NCBI GenBank assembly: GCA_964059195.1
Contig: CAXKWD010000008.1
Location: 45,437,502 to 45,501,501, forward strand
DNA length: 64,000 nucleotides
Origin: Ectobius pallidus
Lineage: Eukaryota; Arthropoda; Insecta; Blattodea; Ectobiidae
Direction: 5' to 3'
Below the pieces are notes generated by a model that ran no database searches, was not told the origin of the DNA, and worked only from the letters and a program-made list of their open reading frames with translations. Both the position numbers and the translations under genes were made by a program. Below are positions 46,993 to 59,490 of this stretch, piece by piece. Positions within the stretch are counted from its first letter, which is position 1. Each line of letters starts with the position of its first letter.

Positions 46993-48191
46993 AACAATAT
47001 AGGCCTATGACGTTTCATGAAAAATTACTAAAAACTACATAGAGAATTTGATGACCGGTGTTAAATGAAAATTAATTTTTTTCGATATCTTCAAAACCTG
47101 ACGCGATAGAGCGAAACGGTTTCCAGAACTGAAATCAGCATAAAAAAATGCATTAGAAAAGGTATACAGCATGTCAGATATCTACAGTTTGTTTTATCAG
47201 TGTCATCATACGTTAAGCTAATTGCAGACACGGAGCGCTGCTACCATGATAAGTCTTTCTCTCCCTTGATATATAATTATTATATTGAAAGTAAACAAGA
47301 ATAAATAAATTACTTATAAATTCCAAGCTACCATGTTAAACTTTACGGAGCTCTATATTTATAATTGGCGATAATAATTTCTTACTCATAAATTCCAAGA
47401 AAAATAATTTATAAAATTTGAACCCTTATAATAACTCCATTTCTGTAATAAACTTCAAATTAACTAATCATCTTATTCAGTTAAGAGAGAGAACAGACTC
47501 ACAAAAAATAGGCATATTAATAGGACTATTTAGCCCATGCCGGGAATGTGCTGACTTATAGGCCTAAAGGTCCGATAAATGTTCCGAAATAAGGTTTCAA
47601 TATATTTTCATTCATTCATGTATATTCACATAATAAGTTTGTAGAATTTACACACAGAAAAATATAGCTGTTGATTTAATAATATATAGTTTCCAATATA
47701 TAGATATATAGTTGCAATGGAAATTTCAAAGTAAGTTACGTAGTTACTTCAGATTAGAAAAATGTCTCAATTTTATGATTCCAAAATTTACTCTTAACGC
47801 TTGGGACGGTTCAATCTAATAAATGACTTTAATACGAAATATTCAGCTTTAAATTATCAATAGATAATAAGATCGGCTTATTAAAAAAGACGATTTCTTT
47901 TACATTATTTTCGTTAGTGCTAAAAGGCCAAACTTTGTCTACAGCCGTCCCAAAATATACTCATACAATCATTCACACACACACATGCATACATCCCAGG
48001 ATATCTTACGAAAGATCTTCGAGCAAGGGAAGACGTCATGAGAAAAATTACACACTAAAAAAACTAATGAAGTTACAATATCTTTAACCAATTAAATTCT
48101 ACAAAATACTAATACAATTGAATACGAAATATTACGCAAATGGCTGAATATAAATTAAACGAAAAAACAGACTAACTTTAGAACTTTATTC
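46993..48191. other. Gap without gene
   Basis: Very AT-rich; a short (AC)n tract near 47972-47983. No open frame or repeat recognised. Confidence 0.5.
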
Positions 48192-48273
48192 AAGATTTAA
48201 TATTGTAAGTTTCCTTATTGGGAATTTTTCCGTTATTAATAGTTTATGAAACTAAATGTCTGAAATAAATTCT

Positions 48274-49097
48274 ATAAATAAATAAAATGTCGTCAGTTGT
48301 CAATGAAATATCAAAGGTGGGGACTGAAGATAAACTATGATAAGACAGAATATTTGACGAATGATCTAGATGAGCTATACATTGATGGGAGACGGATTAA
48401 AAAAGTGCAAAATTTTCGATACCTGGGTTCAATTCTGGAAATAGAGGGGACATCAAATATGGATATTAATCAAAAGATTACTAGTGGAAAGAAAATAATA
48501 GGAATGTTAAATTAAATTTTATGGAGTAGAAATATAATCAATAGTACAAAAACGAAAATATTCAAAACCATACTACAGAGTATAGTCTTCTACGGAGCAG
48601 AAACATGGACATTAAATAAAAAACAGGTTAACAGATTGAACGCACTGGAAATGGACTTCTGGAGACGGTCTGCCAGGATATCTAGGAAAGATAGGATTAG
48701 GAATACGGAAATACGACGTATTATGGAAGTAGAAGAAGAGAGTGCAGTCACAATTGAAAGGAAACGACTTCGATGGTATGGACATGTACGTAGAATGGGA
48801 GAAGAAAGAATACCTAGAATCGTACAGGAATGGGAAAGTAAGAGAAGAAGAGGAAGAGGACGACCTGCTACTACCTGGATACAGAATGTACACATGTCAA
48901 TGGAAAGATTTGGTTTAGTGGAGGAAGATGTACAAGACAGGGATAAGTGGCGAAATGTAGTGAGCAGTGTAGAGTTCTGAATGGTGGTATCATATTTTGT
49001 GTGTCAGGATGAGTTATGTGATAGTGCTTGACTGTTGTATATGTTTGGTTGGAGACGAACCTCTGTTTTGAGGAAATTTCTCATTTAATAAATAAAT
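48274..49097 (+). pseudogene. LINE fragment inserted in the LTR
   Basis: The 11-bp sequence aaataaattct lies at both edges (48263-48273 and 49098-49108), a target-site duplication. Frame 48297-48980 has one TAA (48513-48515) and contains GLKINYDKTEYL, FRYLGSIL, FYGAETWTL, NALEMDFWRRSARIS, KRLRWYGHVRRMGEERIP and GRGRPATTW, the C-terminal half of a non-LTR RT protein. The 3' end is a (AATA)n tail at 49087-49104. It is 5' truncated, with the catalytic palm lost. Clade not resolved. Confidence 0.88.
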
Positions 49098-49109
49098 AAA
49101 TAAATTCTC

Positions 49110-49540
49110 TTGGAAAATATTTCCATTCTAAATTTAATATTGTCAGTTTCCTTATTGGGAATTTTTCCATTATTGATAGTTTATAAAACTAAATGTCTGT
49201 AATATATTCTTTTTGAAAATATTATTATTCAGAATTTATCATTGCGAGTCTCCTTATTGGGAATTTTTCTGCTATTAATAATTTGTAAAACTAAATTTCT
49301 GAATTACATTCTTCTTGAAAATATTATTATTCAGAATTTAACATTGCGAGTCTTCTTATTGGGAATTTTTCTGCTATTAATAGTTTGTAAAACTAAATTT
49401 CTGAATAACATTCTTTTTGAAAATATTATTATTCAGAATTTAATATTGCAAGTCTATTTATGGGATATTTCTCCGTCATTACCTGTTTGTAAAATTAAAT
49501 TTTGTAATAACTCCTCTTGAAATTAATATCATTATTCAAA
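49110..49540 (+). repeat. ~100-bp tandem monomers within the left LTR
   Basis: Units share ttctttttgaaaatattatt, then cagaatttaa, then ttattgggaatttttctgct and gtaaaactaaatt. About four units are visible here, plus one before the LINE at 48192. The same array is at 58950-59490 in the right LTR. Confidence 0.85.
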
Positions 49541-50979
49541 GTTTAACATTGGAAGTTATTCATTGCTTATTTACCCATTACTAAATATTAGGTAAATTTC
49601 TATTTTCTGAAATAACTTTTGTCTGCATATTTTTTTATTGTTTAAATTTCTTGCTAGCTTTTGTCATTTGGGCATTGTTGCCAATTTCCTGAATTATCTT
49701 TTCATAACTTCTCCAATTGAAATAATTATTATTATTATTATCAAAGTTTTTTGGATTAAAAGGTTTTTTATTTTTCTTGTATCTAAAATCTCTCTGCTAT
49801 CAAATTAAATTTATATTCTCTCAGCAGTGTTACAGCAGTTAACCACTCCCCGTATAGGATTATTTGCTTGTATTCTGATCCAATATTTTTTTTTATATAC
49901 AAGCTGCCTCCCTTATGAATCATCCTTATGCGTTGGTAGTTATTATACTTCTTGACCTTAATATTTTATTAATTCCCTGCTTTGCATATTATTGAACTTT
50001 TGGTTAGCAACTTGACAGCCCAAATTCCATATTGTATATTGGATGCCCTATTATTGAGTGGCAAAGTAGATTTCCCTCGTTTATGTTGCTTAACTTAAAC
50101 TGCTTCTCCCTATCTCAGTGAAACGCGTTAGCTTGAGGTATATGTGTATGGGGATTATAAACTCTATAGAATTTTCTTGAGCTTTAGCTATCAGTACTGT
50201 TACTCTCTGGCAAATGATTCCCTTGCTTGCTTAGTTGTATTTATATCTTATATGAATTGTGTGCTTGCATAGTGACTGAGGCTGCTATTACTCATTCAAG
50301 TTTTTTAATAACACTATCTGATTAAATTCATACAGTTCTTAGGAGAAGTGTACAATAAGGGTACTATTGTAAGGTTTCTATATACTAAGATTTTATATAT
50401 GTATTTCTGCTTCGCTCTACTGAGACTAACCTTACAGGATAGTTATGTATACTGTTCGTTAACAGTCAGTTAACATCAGTGTTATTTTAGGATAGGGTAT
50501 TATATTTATATTGAAACATAAATATTTAATTCTAAATTAATATTTATTATATACAATCATTGTTCTGTTGACTTTTCAAGAATATAACTTGTTAACACTG
50601 TTCATTGCGTTAATCTCTCAATCTTGTGTCTCCTGGCGTTTTCTCATTGCTGTCCACCGTCCACATAGAAATTGTTTCGTTCCACTACCTCTGGCTAGGT
50701 CCAGTATTAGTCCTCGCTTCCTGAATTTTCCCTCATCAGTATTCCCTTGTAGCACCGACTCAGAGTGTACTTCTGTGAACAGTATACATTATTCTAACCT
50801 AACCCAGTCATACAGAAGCCAATTCCGGTGCAGATGGTAGCACGTATCCCTTTTCCTTCTGTGTGGTCGGTGGAGGGATGCGCCATCTAGTCGCATCAGT
50901 CATTCAGTATAATTGCTAGGCCGTGGTAATTATTTTCTTGGTAAAATTCAGTTTTGCTTTCTTCTTTTGGCTAGTCAGT

Positions 50980-52533
50980 ATGGGTTACAATAATCTCTCC
51001 TTTGATCTTTTGCGTAAAGACGAACTGGTATGTGAAATCCGTGCCAGAGGTGTGTCGGTCATGGAGGATTTGGACGTTCCTACCTTGCTTTCTTTGCTTA
51101 AAGATATTGCCTCTATTGAACCTAGTTATGCGCGGCCCTTGTCTGCTCAGGAGTTAGTGACTGAAATGTCGTCCCTTAAACAAAAGATTTCTGAATTGAT
51201 TAACGTAGGTAGTGACCTATTCTTGGACCCTGAAGCTTCTGCCAAACAAGAAAGACGGTTACGCCAAAGGTTGTGGCACGTGCAGAACCGCCTTTCTGGA
51301 CTCTTGGAGATGCCAAATTCACTGGAGCATGTTTCGGTGTTGGAGGATCTCCAACAGAGGGTTCTTGGCTTATTGTCGGTCTCAGAAACTGAGGTTGCTG
51401 AACTTATAGACACCACTCCTGTCTCCTCGCCTACGCATATTCTGGATCAGCCTAATCCTCCGGTAAATGCGATTCCGAATCTTAATTCACATTCTGTTTG
51501 CTTGTCTTCTCCGGTTCCTCGGATGCCGCAGCCAGTTGTCCCTTTAGCCTTGGATTCAGCCTTCGTTCCACTCAGAATACCACACCAGCTACAAAGGATT
51601 ATTGATAGGCAATCCATGTTTGTAGTTACCCAAGTACCTGATGTTTTGGACATCTTAAGATTCATGATAAATCTCCTTCAGCAAGCAAAATGTTTTCGAA
51701 TTAAGGATGAGGTAGTGCTCCAATTATTTCTGGGGGTAGTTTCTGGTAGGATTCTTGATATTCTGGCACGTGTTATTAGTCTGGGCCAAACGTTAACTGA
51801 CTTTCATGCCCAAGTTCAGTCAGAGTTCATTCCGTCTCGATTGAAACATGATCTATTGGTACAAATCTATTTTCGTCCGCAATGGGCGGGAGAACCCCTT
51901 TCGGAGTTCATTTCTGATATTCGTTTGCATGCTGAGGTTTTCCTACTTTCTGACACCGAGGCCCAAATTGTTCAAGTAGTCATTTCGGGTTTGCACCCGG
52001 AGATGAGGTCTCGCCTTACTTTTGCTCGCAAACCATGTACCTTTGACCAGTTATCTAAACTTGTCGGTCAAGTGGCCGAAGTTTAGTGTTCTGACTCGCG
52101 CAGGCAGATATCTAGTTCTGGTAGCCAGCGTTTTGGACCCTGTAATAATAATTATTTTCGGGACAGTTCTCGTCCTAACTCTGCTAGCATGCGGGTTGAC
52201 TCTTGCTATGGTAGACCTCTGCCTGCTCAGAGCCATGTTGTTAGGCAACCTGTACCGTCTTCATCCATGCGAGGTTATGGTCGTCCTAATAGGGCGTTTG
52301 GGGAGAATATACCTGCTCCGTGTTCTAATCCTAGACCTTTGTTACATGAAGATTCTGGTCATCCAGTTGAGCGTAGGTCATCCCCTCGTGCGGACCCTCG
52401 ATCTTGCTTTGCATGCCACGAAGTGGGACACTTAATTAGAAATTGCCCTTCTCGCCCTTCTCCTAGGACGAGTCAGCAGCGGAATTCCTCCTTGGTTCCT
52501 CGGGGAACTGTGGGTAGTTCTAGCCATTCTTGA
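50980..52533 (+). pseudogene. gag of third gypsy
   Basis: ATG at 50980 (MGYNNLSFDLLRKDEL), aligned with the second gypsy gag. The N-terminal domain (~1-130) is helical with a putative coiled coil, then a Pro-rich linker, then the capsid block (VPDVLDILRFMINLL, FHAQVQSEFIPSRL, FISDIRLHAEVFLL, VVISGLHPEMRSRL). A TAG at 52084-52086 interrupts an otherwise continuous frame that goes on through an Arg/Ser/Pro-rich region to one zinc knuckle, CFACHEVGHLIRNC, and a TGA at 52531-52533. The next codon is CTA, and protease follows in the same frame. Confidence 0.88.
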
Positions 52534-53028
52534 CTAGACGTCCCCCTTCCCATTAGTTTGCTGAGAAAATCTTGCAGGGAGAGGGATTCTATGTTATTTT
52601 CTAGTATGGGTTGCAGAGCTAGGAGATCCACATTTCTTCCCATGTTGGACGTTTTGCTTAACAAAATGCCTTTCGCCGCACTTACTGATTCTGGGGCTGT
52701 TCCCTCATGTATTGATCTAGACACCTTACAAGCTATGGGAATTTCAAAAAAGGATATTTCTCCATACAAGTGCCCTATTGTATCGGCGGATGGTTCTTCC
52801 TTGCAGATGTTGGGAGTGATTACTCTTACCTTGAAAATGCATAAGTTTTCTTGGAAAATTTCATTTATGGTGCTTTCGTCCCTTATTTGTCCTGTCATAT
52901 TGGGGGTCGATTTTGCTAGGTTTGCTGGCCTTATTCTTGACTTACAACTGGGATTTTGTATTTCCGGTTTGCTCCCGATCATAAGATTAGAATTTGTTTC
53001 CCCAGGGGTAATTGGGATGGTAAGGTAG
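52534..53028 (+). pseudogene. Protease of third gypsy
   Basis: In frame with gag after the TGA. ALTDSGAVPSCID carries the retropepsin Asp-Ser-Gly; VILGVDFARFAGL is the C-terminal Leu-Gly-x-Asp-Phe motif. The frame is open to 53026-53028, where an indel near 52977 moves the correct frame to that of RT. Confidence 0.82.
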
Positions 53029-54319
53029 CCAACTCTTTGTAATGGTCTCCCTCTTCACCCTTACAAGAGAAACCTGTTATTGATTTGGACCATTTGCCTG
53101 GCGATCAGAGAGAACAGATTGAGAGCTTGATTAATGAATACCCGCAAGTCTTAACTGATCGTTTAGGTGAGACGACAATTATTGAATACGAGATCCAACT
53201 TAAAGATCACACACCAGTACGTTTTCCTCCGTATCGCATGTCTCCTCCCAAATTGAAAGTTATGCGTCAGAAAATCAATGAGATGCTTGAGGAAGGCATA
53301 ATCCGACCTTCAGTTTCCACTTACTCTAGTCCGATTTTCCTTGTACCTAAAGGTACGGACGACTTTTGCCCTGTCATTGGTTACCGAGTATTGAACAAAC
53401 GCATTCATATTGAAGCCATGCCACTTCCTGACATTCATTCTGCCGCCCATTGGTTTGCTGGAGCTGGTGTTTTTTCTTCATTAGATCTTAATAGCGCCTA
53501 CTACCAGATTCCTTTAAAGGAGTCCTCTCGTCCAGTCACTGCCTTTTTCACTGACTGGAATCATTTCGAGTTTTGCCACTTACCCTTCGGGTTAGCTACT
53601 GGCGCCCAGGTCCTTACTCGTCTCCTTGACAAGATCTTTTCTGACATCAAATTTGACTATGTGTATCATTATCTTGATGGTGACGTAGTCTATAGTAAGG
53701 AATTTGATTCCCATTTCCAGCACCTCCGGGAAGTCTTCAGACGGTTGAGGGAAGCCGTCCAAAGGTCAGTTTGCCAGACAGCAGTTGTCATTCATCGGAC
53801 ATATCATCTCTCCTCAAGGCGTTTCCATAGATCCGTAACGCACGGTAGCCATTCGGAATTTTCCGAGGCCTACCAATGTCAAGGCGGTCGCGCGCTTCGT
53901 CGGTATGCTGAATTTTTTCTCTAAATTCATTCCCAACTTTTCTTCCAGAGCAGCCCCTCTTAATCGTCTGCGAGGAAAAGGTGTCCCTTTTTCCTGGTCC
54001 GATCTCCAGCAGAAAGACTTCGATGATCTGAAGTTGGAACCCTCCCATTCTGGCTATGGCCGATTTTTCTAAGCCGTTTATAGTCCAGACGGCCGCTTCT
54101 TCATTAGCGTTGGGGGCTGTTTTGTTGCAGGAGTTCCCTGAGGGACGTAAGCCCATTGCTTACGCATCCAGGTCCCTTTCTAATCAAGGTCAAGCATTAT
54201 CTGTCTACGAGATGGAGGCTCTTGCCGTGTTGTTTGCCTTAGAGAAATTTAAGATGTACGTGGAGCACGTGAACTTTACGCTCGAATGTGATAACCAGGC
54301 CTTGTCGTGGTGTTTATGA
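53029..54319 (+). pseudogene. RT and RNase H of third gypsy
   Basis: The long frame from 53085 has PVRFPPYRMSPPKL, SSPIFLVPK, IGYRVLNKRI, SSLDLNSAYYQIPL (motif A), HLPFGLA (motif B) and YHYLDGDVVYS at motif C, where the second catalytic Asp is Gly, so the RT is inactive. A frameshift near 53755 leads to LSFIGHIISPQGVS and VARFVGMLNFFSKF. A further frameshift at ~54050 starts the RNase H frame: VQTAASSLALGAVLLQ (the first catalytic Asp looks replaced by Thr or Ala), YASRSLS, YEMEALAVLFALEKF and CDNQAL. Confidence 0.87.
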
Positions 54320-54355
54320 TCTCCTCGTAAAACTGGTAGATTGGCACGCTAGGCC

Positions 54356-55787
54356 GTGCGCTTATTCGCATTCAAGTTTTCTTGTGTGCAAATTAAGAGT
54401 TCGGAGAACGTCTTGGCGGATTCTCTTTCCCGCATGTTTGAAGGCTATCCGAGTAACCAGGATGAGGTTGTTGATTCTGTCCATGCGCTCTCTTCTTCTC
54501 TCTTGCATGTCATTGCCCCTTTAACTACTAATATTCCTTTAGCTTTCTCTGATATCTATAAATACCAAGTCTTGGACCCTGTTCTTGGGCCTATTATTTC
54601 CAAACTGAAGGATGGTGAGTCGGTGAGTGATTACCGCCTATCAGGTGATGTCCTTCAAATTCTGTTGGGTAAGCGACGTCGCCCGAGTATTGTTTTGCCT
54701 GCTATCCTTCAGGATATGGTTTTCAGATATTTCCATGAGTCGACTGTGGGTGGCCATCTGGGTATCAGTAAAACTCTTGGGAAGATTAAAGTTTGCTTTT
54801 GGTGGGAAGGAATGTTCCAGGATATTCCTCGTCGTTTGAAGGCCTGCCATCTTTGTGCCATGTCCAAGCCGGCCCTGAATACTCGTATTGGTGAATTAGT
54901 TTCTTCGGTCACTCAAAGGCCTTTTGAAAGATTCTTTATTGACTTTTTGGGCAAGCTGCCTAGATCGACTAATGGCAACTCCTTCATTCTCGTGGTTGTA
55001 GACGCCTTTTATAAGTTTACCTGGCTTTTCCCTCTTAGGGATTCTCGTACTGAGAAAGTTACTAAGGCTCTTTCATCCATATTTCAGGTTTTTGGCGTCT
55101 GTCAGTCTCTGGTGTCTGATAATGCTCCTCAGTTTGTCTCAAAAGTCTTTAAGAATTTCTGTTTTCGTCTTGGGATCAAACACATTACTACTACCCCCTA
55201 CTATCCAAATCCCTCCCACGTTGAGAGAGTCATGCGTAACTTAAAAAATGCTCTAATTGCCTACCATCATGATGATCATACTCGCTGGGATAGAGATTTG
55301 CAATGGTTGCAATTCGCCTTTAATATGGCTAGACACGAGAGCCATGGACACACTCCCTTCTCTCTTCTAATCACCTTCCTACCCAACAATCCGTTGAGTA
55401 ATCTTTGGAAGATCTCTGATTTGTTGCCGGATTCTTCTTCTCCGGAGCAAATAACCCAAGTCTGGAAATCTGCTGCCCGTAATTTGCGGTTGGCGCATCG
55501 TCGCAAAGCCTTACGTTATAATAAAGGGAGGAGACCATGTGTTTTTAAGATAGGTGACTGGGATGTGTAAAAATTATCCCATCAGCAAAGCGGGTGAGCA
55601 GTTCACCAAGAAACTGGCCCCTCGCTTTGTTGGTCTCTATGAAATTATCAGGGTGTTGTATAATGGATTAACCCTTCTATTGCAGCATCGTGAGGACCAA
55701 TCTATCCGGCGGTGCCATGCGTCACAGATGAAGATGTTTAATCCTTCCATTTCAGGTCCTGAAGCTGACGAATTCGTTGGAGATTAA
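54356..55787 (+). pseudogene. Integrase of third gypsy
   Basis: A 404-codon open frame (54356-55570) begins in the RNase H/linker (NVLADSLSRMF). The zinc finger is intact: HESTVGGHLG and CHLC. The catalytic DDE is intact: FFIDFLGKL, SDNAPQF, and HVERVMRNL. The C-terminal part (FNMARHESHGHTPFSL, LSNLWKISDLLPD) is shared with the second gypsy fragment. A frameshift at ~55560 moves to the last frame (LAPRFVGLYEI, RRCHASQMKMFN), TAA at 55785-55787. This is the best preserved pol module here. Confidence 0.9.
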
Positions 55788-58700
55788 ATTGCTCTCATGG
55801 AGTTATTTCTTGATTTTGAGTGTTTTCTATGTATTTCTTTAAGTGTCTTCGATGGGGTACGCATCATGTGTGAGTTGCCACCATTAAGTAATTTTTAATA
55901 TGATGAAGTTAATGTGGCTATGTTAGCCGTGCTTTCTTGTTTGAACCATGACTTCTTCTTACATTTCCCCGGCGTGCGAATTTTTGCTCCCTTCTGGAGT
56001 TTCTTTCGTGTATTTGCCATGTCTAAATATGTTTTCTGCACTCAACAACTCCTCTATGGATCTGCCCATATTTATTTAATAGATATTTAAAGTTAATCTT
56101 GTAACTATTTTAATACAATAAAAGGAGATAAAGTTAAAAGACTAAATCCTTAAAGTAAAATTATATAACCTTATGTAAACAAAAAAAGAGAGACAAAAAA
56201 GGGGTCCCTTCTTAAAATAAAAGTGAAATTATGGTTATAGATACCATGTAATGAAGTCTTGTTTGAGACATCTGATATTCCTCTCAGGAAAGATTTAAAC
56301 TAAGGATATATTTAGTATATACCTGAAAAAAAAATATATATAAAATCTACGTTATAACACAAGTGTTTTTTGTAGTGTATTTATTACACACATTTTGAAC
56401 TTATGTCAAAATTGGGACTAAGAATTCTACAAAAAATTAATTCAAGGTTTAACTGCAAAAAAAGAAGAATAAGAAGTAACAAGAGATATAGATATTCTCT
56501 CATGTCAACTTAACTATTTGGACAAGAATTTCCAGTCGTGGCAAATCTAAAATAAAGTATCAAGTGTCTATAAAAACAAAAGAAAAAAAGGACTTTCTCT
56601 CTATGAAAACATTTTGGGAAGTGCAACTCACTCTGCGTTCCCCTCCCCTGTTATGAATCAAGATACTGTGCGCTGTGGATTCTGTTACAGTGTGTTTGTT
56701 GGAGTGTGGAGCCTACTTTCTTCCGTTCAGGCATGAACCATGGTATACCTGTTTGGGTGGTGTTGAGACCATCACCGAGAAGTCCTCTCGGACTTGATTT
56801 TTGCCATTATGTGTGGCCGGGTGGCTCTCACTTCTCTTCGTGCCCGCTCATCTTGTGGCTGCTCCGCCTTCCTCTACGTTCTGTCATCGCTTCGCTGGAG
56901 ATTAAGACAAGATATCTCTGGTGTTGGCTAGGGATAAAGCAAGACATCTCTAACGCCTTTTGAGATAAACAAGACTTCTCTCGTATTGTGGTGAAGATAT
57001 CTTATAGACATCTCCAGCATCGTCCTTCTAATCTTTTTTCACCTTGCGCCAGTATTTAATTAATGTTGGATATTACTCACCTGTGTATTTAGGTGAAGAT
57101 GTTATTCGCCGATATTGCTTATGCAATGTAATATAAAAGAAATATTTGAACTATAACAAAAAATTTGCTTAAATCTTTGGACTTGCCCAAGCAGGCATAT
57201 ATTTGATCAAAGTTACTTTAAACCTTGGACTTCGCCAAAAGACCTATTTTCTGAACTTTGAAAAATGCACTTGTACTCTGAATTTGCCCAAACAACAATT
57301 AATCATGCTGCGACTTAATGTTTGATTTGTACTTTGGACACATGACTGGTTTTCATGCAGTCTCTGTGGGTATTGTTGCATACCTTGGTGTAAGTAGTTA
57401 TCTACTCTTTAAAAAAAACATTTCATGCTAACAAGTAACTATGAACATTTTCTAATTCATATTATGAAGTTTTTTCCAGAGGTATTTTGTTCATATATTG
57501 AATGTCTCATTTTAAAAGTTTTTGGCATATTTCAACCATGATGTATGCTAGTGTTGTCTCCATTTAGCCATGCATATTAATTAATTTTGCAGATCCATAT
57601 TTTATTCTATATGTGTAATGTGTGTATGTAAATTATGAGCGAACTTAGCAGTGTATTATCATGCTCATTTAACAGCCTAATGTACTTGATCTCTAATTTT
57701 GAGCATGCTCTTAAACTTTAAATATCTTAAATCTAAATCAGTGTTGTTGTTTAAAAAGACATTTAAGTACAAAGTGCCATTATCTTGGACTTGTAAAATA
57801 TATTAAGGTGTTTTGACTAATCAGATGGAGTGTCTTTCGGGCAGAAGTTGGAGGATTTGTAATCTTGTGGGTTTCATTAAATTATTATTTTGCATTTTTC
57901 TGTAACTTCTACTAGTTTAAAGATTCCGGGTACTTCCCTATCTTATGCAGTTTAATATTCAGATGTTTTCTTTTGCTGACCTCTCCTGTCAGAGTTCTGT
58001 ATTTTCCCGTTTGGCGGCGCTGCGAGCGCTTGCTAGGCTTCCTCGCAGCTGGAGAGCAATGAGGTCTAGCAGTTGTTGGGTGCAGCCATTCTGTGATGTA
58101 GTAACCTTGGGAAGCGAATATTCGACGTGCAGCATCGTCGGGGATTTTCTATGTAAGTGGAACTCATGGTTCATTATAATACTAAAATCAATCCTTAAGA
58201 TTTAACTCTTTACAAATCTATGCCTTATTCTTTCAGAATGTTATATTCTAGTCATGGTTGTGGCGTAGACCATATTGCTTTTGTAAGTGCTTTTTCTGGC
58301 ATAGTTTATCGGGCCGGAACCCTTTCTTAGGGAGCCCATTCACTCCATCTAAGACACTTAAGTTATTGAAGTATATGCTTGCTTTTGCGTATTAAATAGT
58401 CGGATTAGGATCCTACTGAAGTTACCATAGTAATGCATCAGTATGCAGAAGGATATAAGCAGTTTCAGTTAATGGTTGTCTGTCATTATGCAAAGCCATT
58501 TACAGTTATGTATGATGTTTGAAGTTATTGATTTAAGCGAGATTCTTGGTAATGCAGTATTTTCCCCTAGTTAGATGTCCGGTAAATTGGACAAGGTTAT
58601 ATTACAGTGCGTGTTTCAATGTTAGTGAAGCTTAACATTCTTCACTTGTTATATTATCGTAATGTGTCGTGATGCTATTTTTGGGGGCAAGGTCACTTGC

Positions 58701-58949
58701 TTTGAGGTCATGAACTCTCTCACGCTAGTTCTACGCACGGATTTTACGCAGGCCTTTCGTGCTTATAGTTAACTGTACTAGTAATATTCCCTCGATTTAT
58801 TTCTGGGAGTCCTGTGTTATGGGGATTTATAACCTTATAGATTTTGATGGCATATTTAAACCTTGGTCAGTGGAATAAAGCTATAGATTTAATATTGCTA
58901 GTTTCTTTCTGGGTTCTTGCCCGTTACCAGTAATATTCTCTCTCTAAAA
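55788..58949 (+). other. 3' region of third gypsy and 5' part of its right LTR
   Basis: 3.2 kb, mostly AT-rich with a GC-richer part at 56640-56960 and another at 57960-58140. No protein domain, including no envelope-like frame. The polypurine tract and exact start of the right LTR lie somewhere here, probably after 57.8 kb, but I could not fix them because the left LTR lacks its 5' end. Confidence 0.5.
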
Positions 58950-59490
58950 TTCTGAAATAAATTCTCTTGGAAAATATTATTATTCAAGATTTAATATTGT
59001 AAGTTTCCTTATTGGGAATTTTTCCGTTATTAATAGTTTATGAAACTAAATGTCTGAAAATATTTCCATTCTAAATTTAATATTGTAAGTTTCCTTATTG
59101 GGAATTTTTCCATTATTAATAGTTTATAAAACTAAATGTCTGTAATATATTCTTTTTGAAAATATTATTATTCAGAATTTAACATTGCGAATCTTCTTAT
59201 TGGGAATTTTTCTGCTATTAATAATTTGTAAAACTAAATTTCTGAATTACATTCTTTTTGGAAATATTATTATTCAGAATTTAACATTGCGAATTGGGAA
59301 TTTTTCTGCTATTAATAGTTTGTAAAACTAAATTTCTGAATTACATTCTTTTTGAAAATATTATTATTCAGAATTTAATATTGCGAGTCTCTTTATGGGA
59401 TATTTCTCCGTCATTACCTGTTTGTAAAATTAAATTTTGTAATAACTCCTCTTGAAATTATTATCATTATTCAAAGTTTAACATTGCAAG
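58950..59490 (+). repeat. ~100-bp tandem monomers within the right LTR
   Basis: About six units of 86-103 bp, each with a ttgggaatttttc core followed by attaata and a gtttataaaactaaatg-type end. Unit number and indels differ from the left LTR. Confidence 0.85.

Larger units (their letters stand above)
48192..50832 (+). repeat. 5' LTR of third gypsy, interrupted
   Basis: Shared with 58976-60764. It starts mid-monomer at tattcaagatttaatattg (48192) and is split by the LINE at 48274-49097. Tandem ~100-bp monomers occupy 48192-48273 and 49110-49540; the remainder is unique LTR sequence ending GGTGCA at 50832. Confidence 0.88.

Noticed and set aside
50568..50840. 90-codon frame repeated at 60500-60916
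   Set aside because: It is LTR sequence duplicated in both copies and shows no protein motif.
54356..55570. A host gene, because the 404-codon frame is intact
   Set aside because: It carries the complete integrase zinc finger and DDE of a gypsy pol and sits in order after RT and RNase H.
55788..57000. An envelope-like third ORF of the gypsy
   Set aside because: No frame has length, signal peptide or membrane segment to support it.
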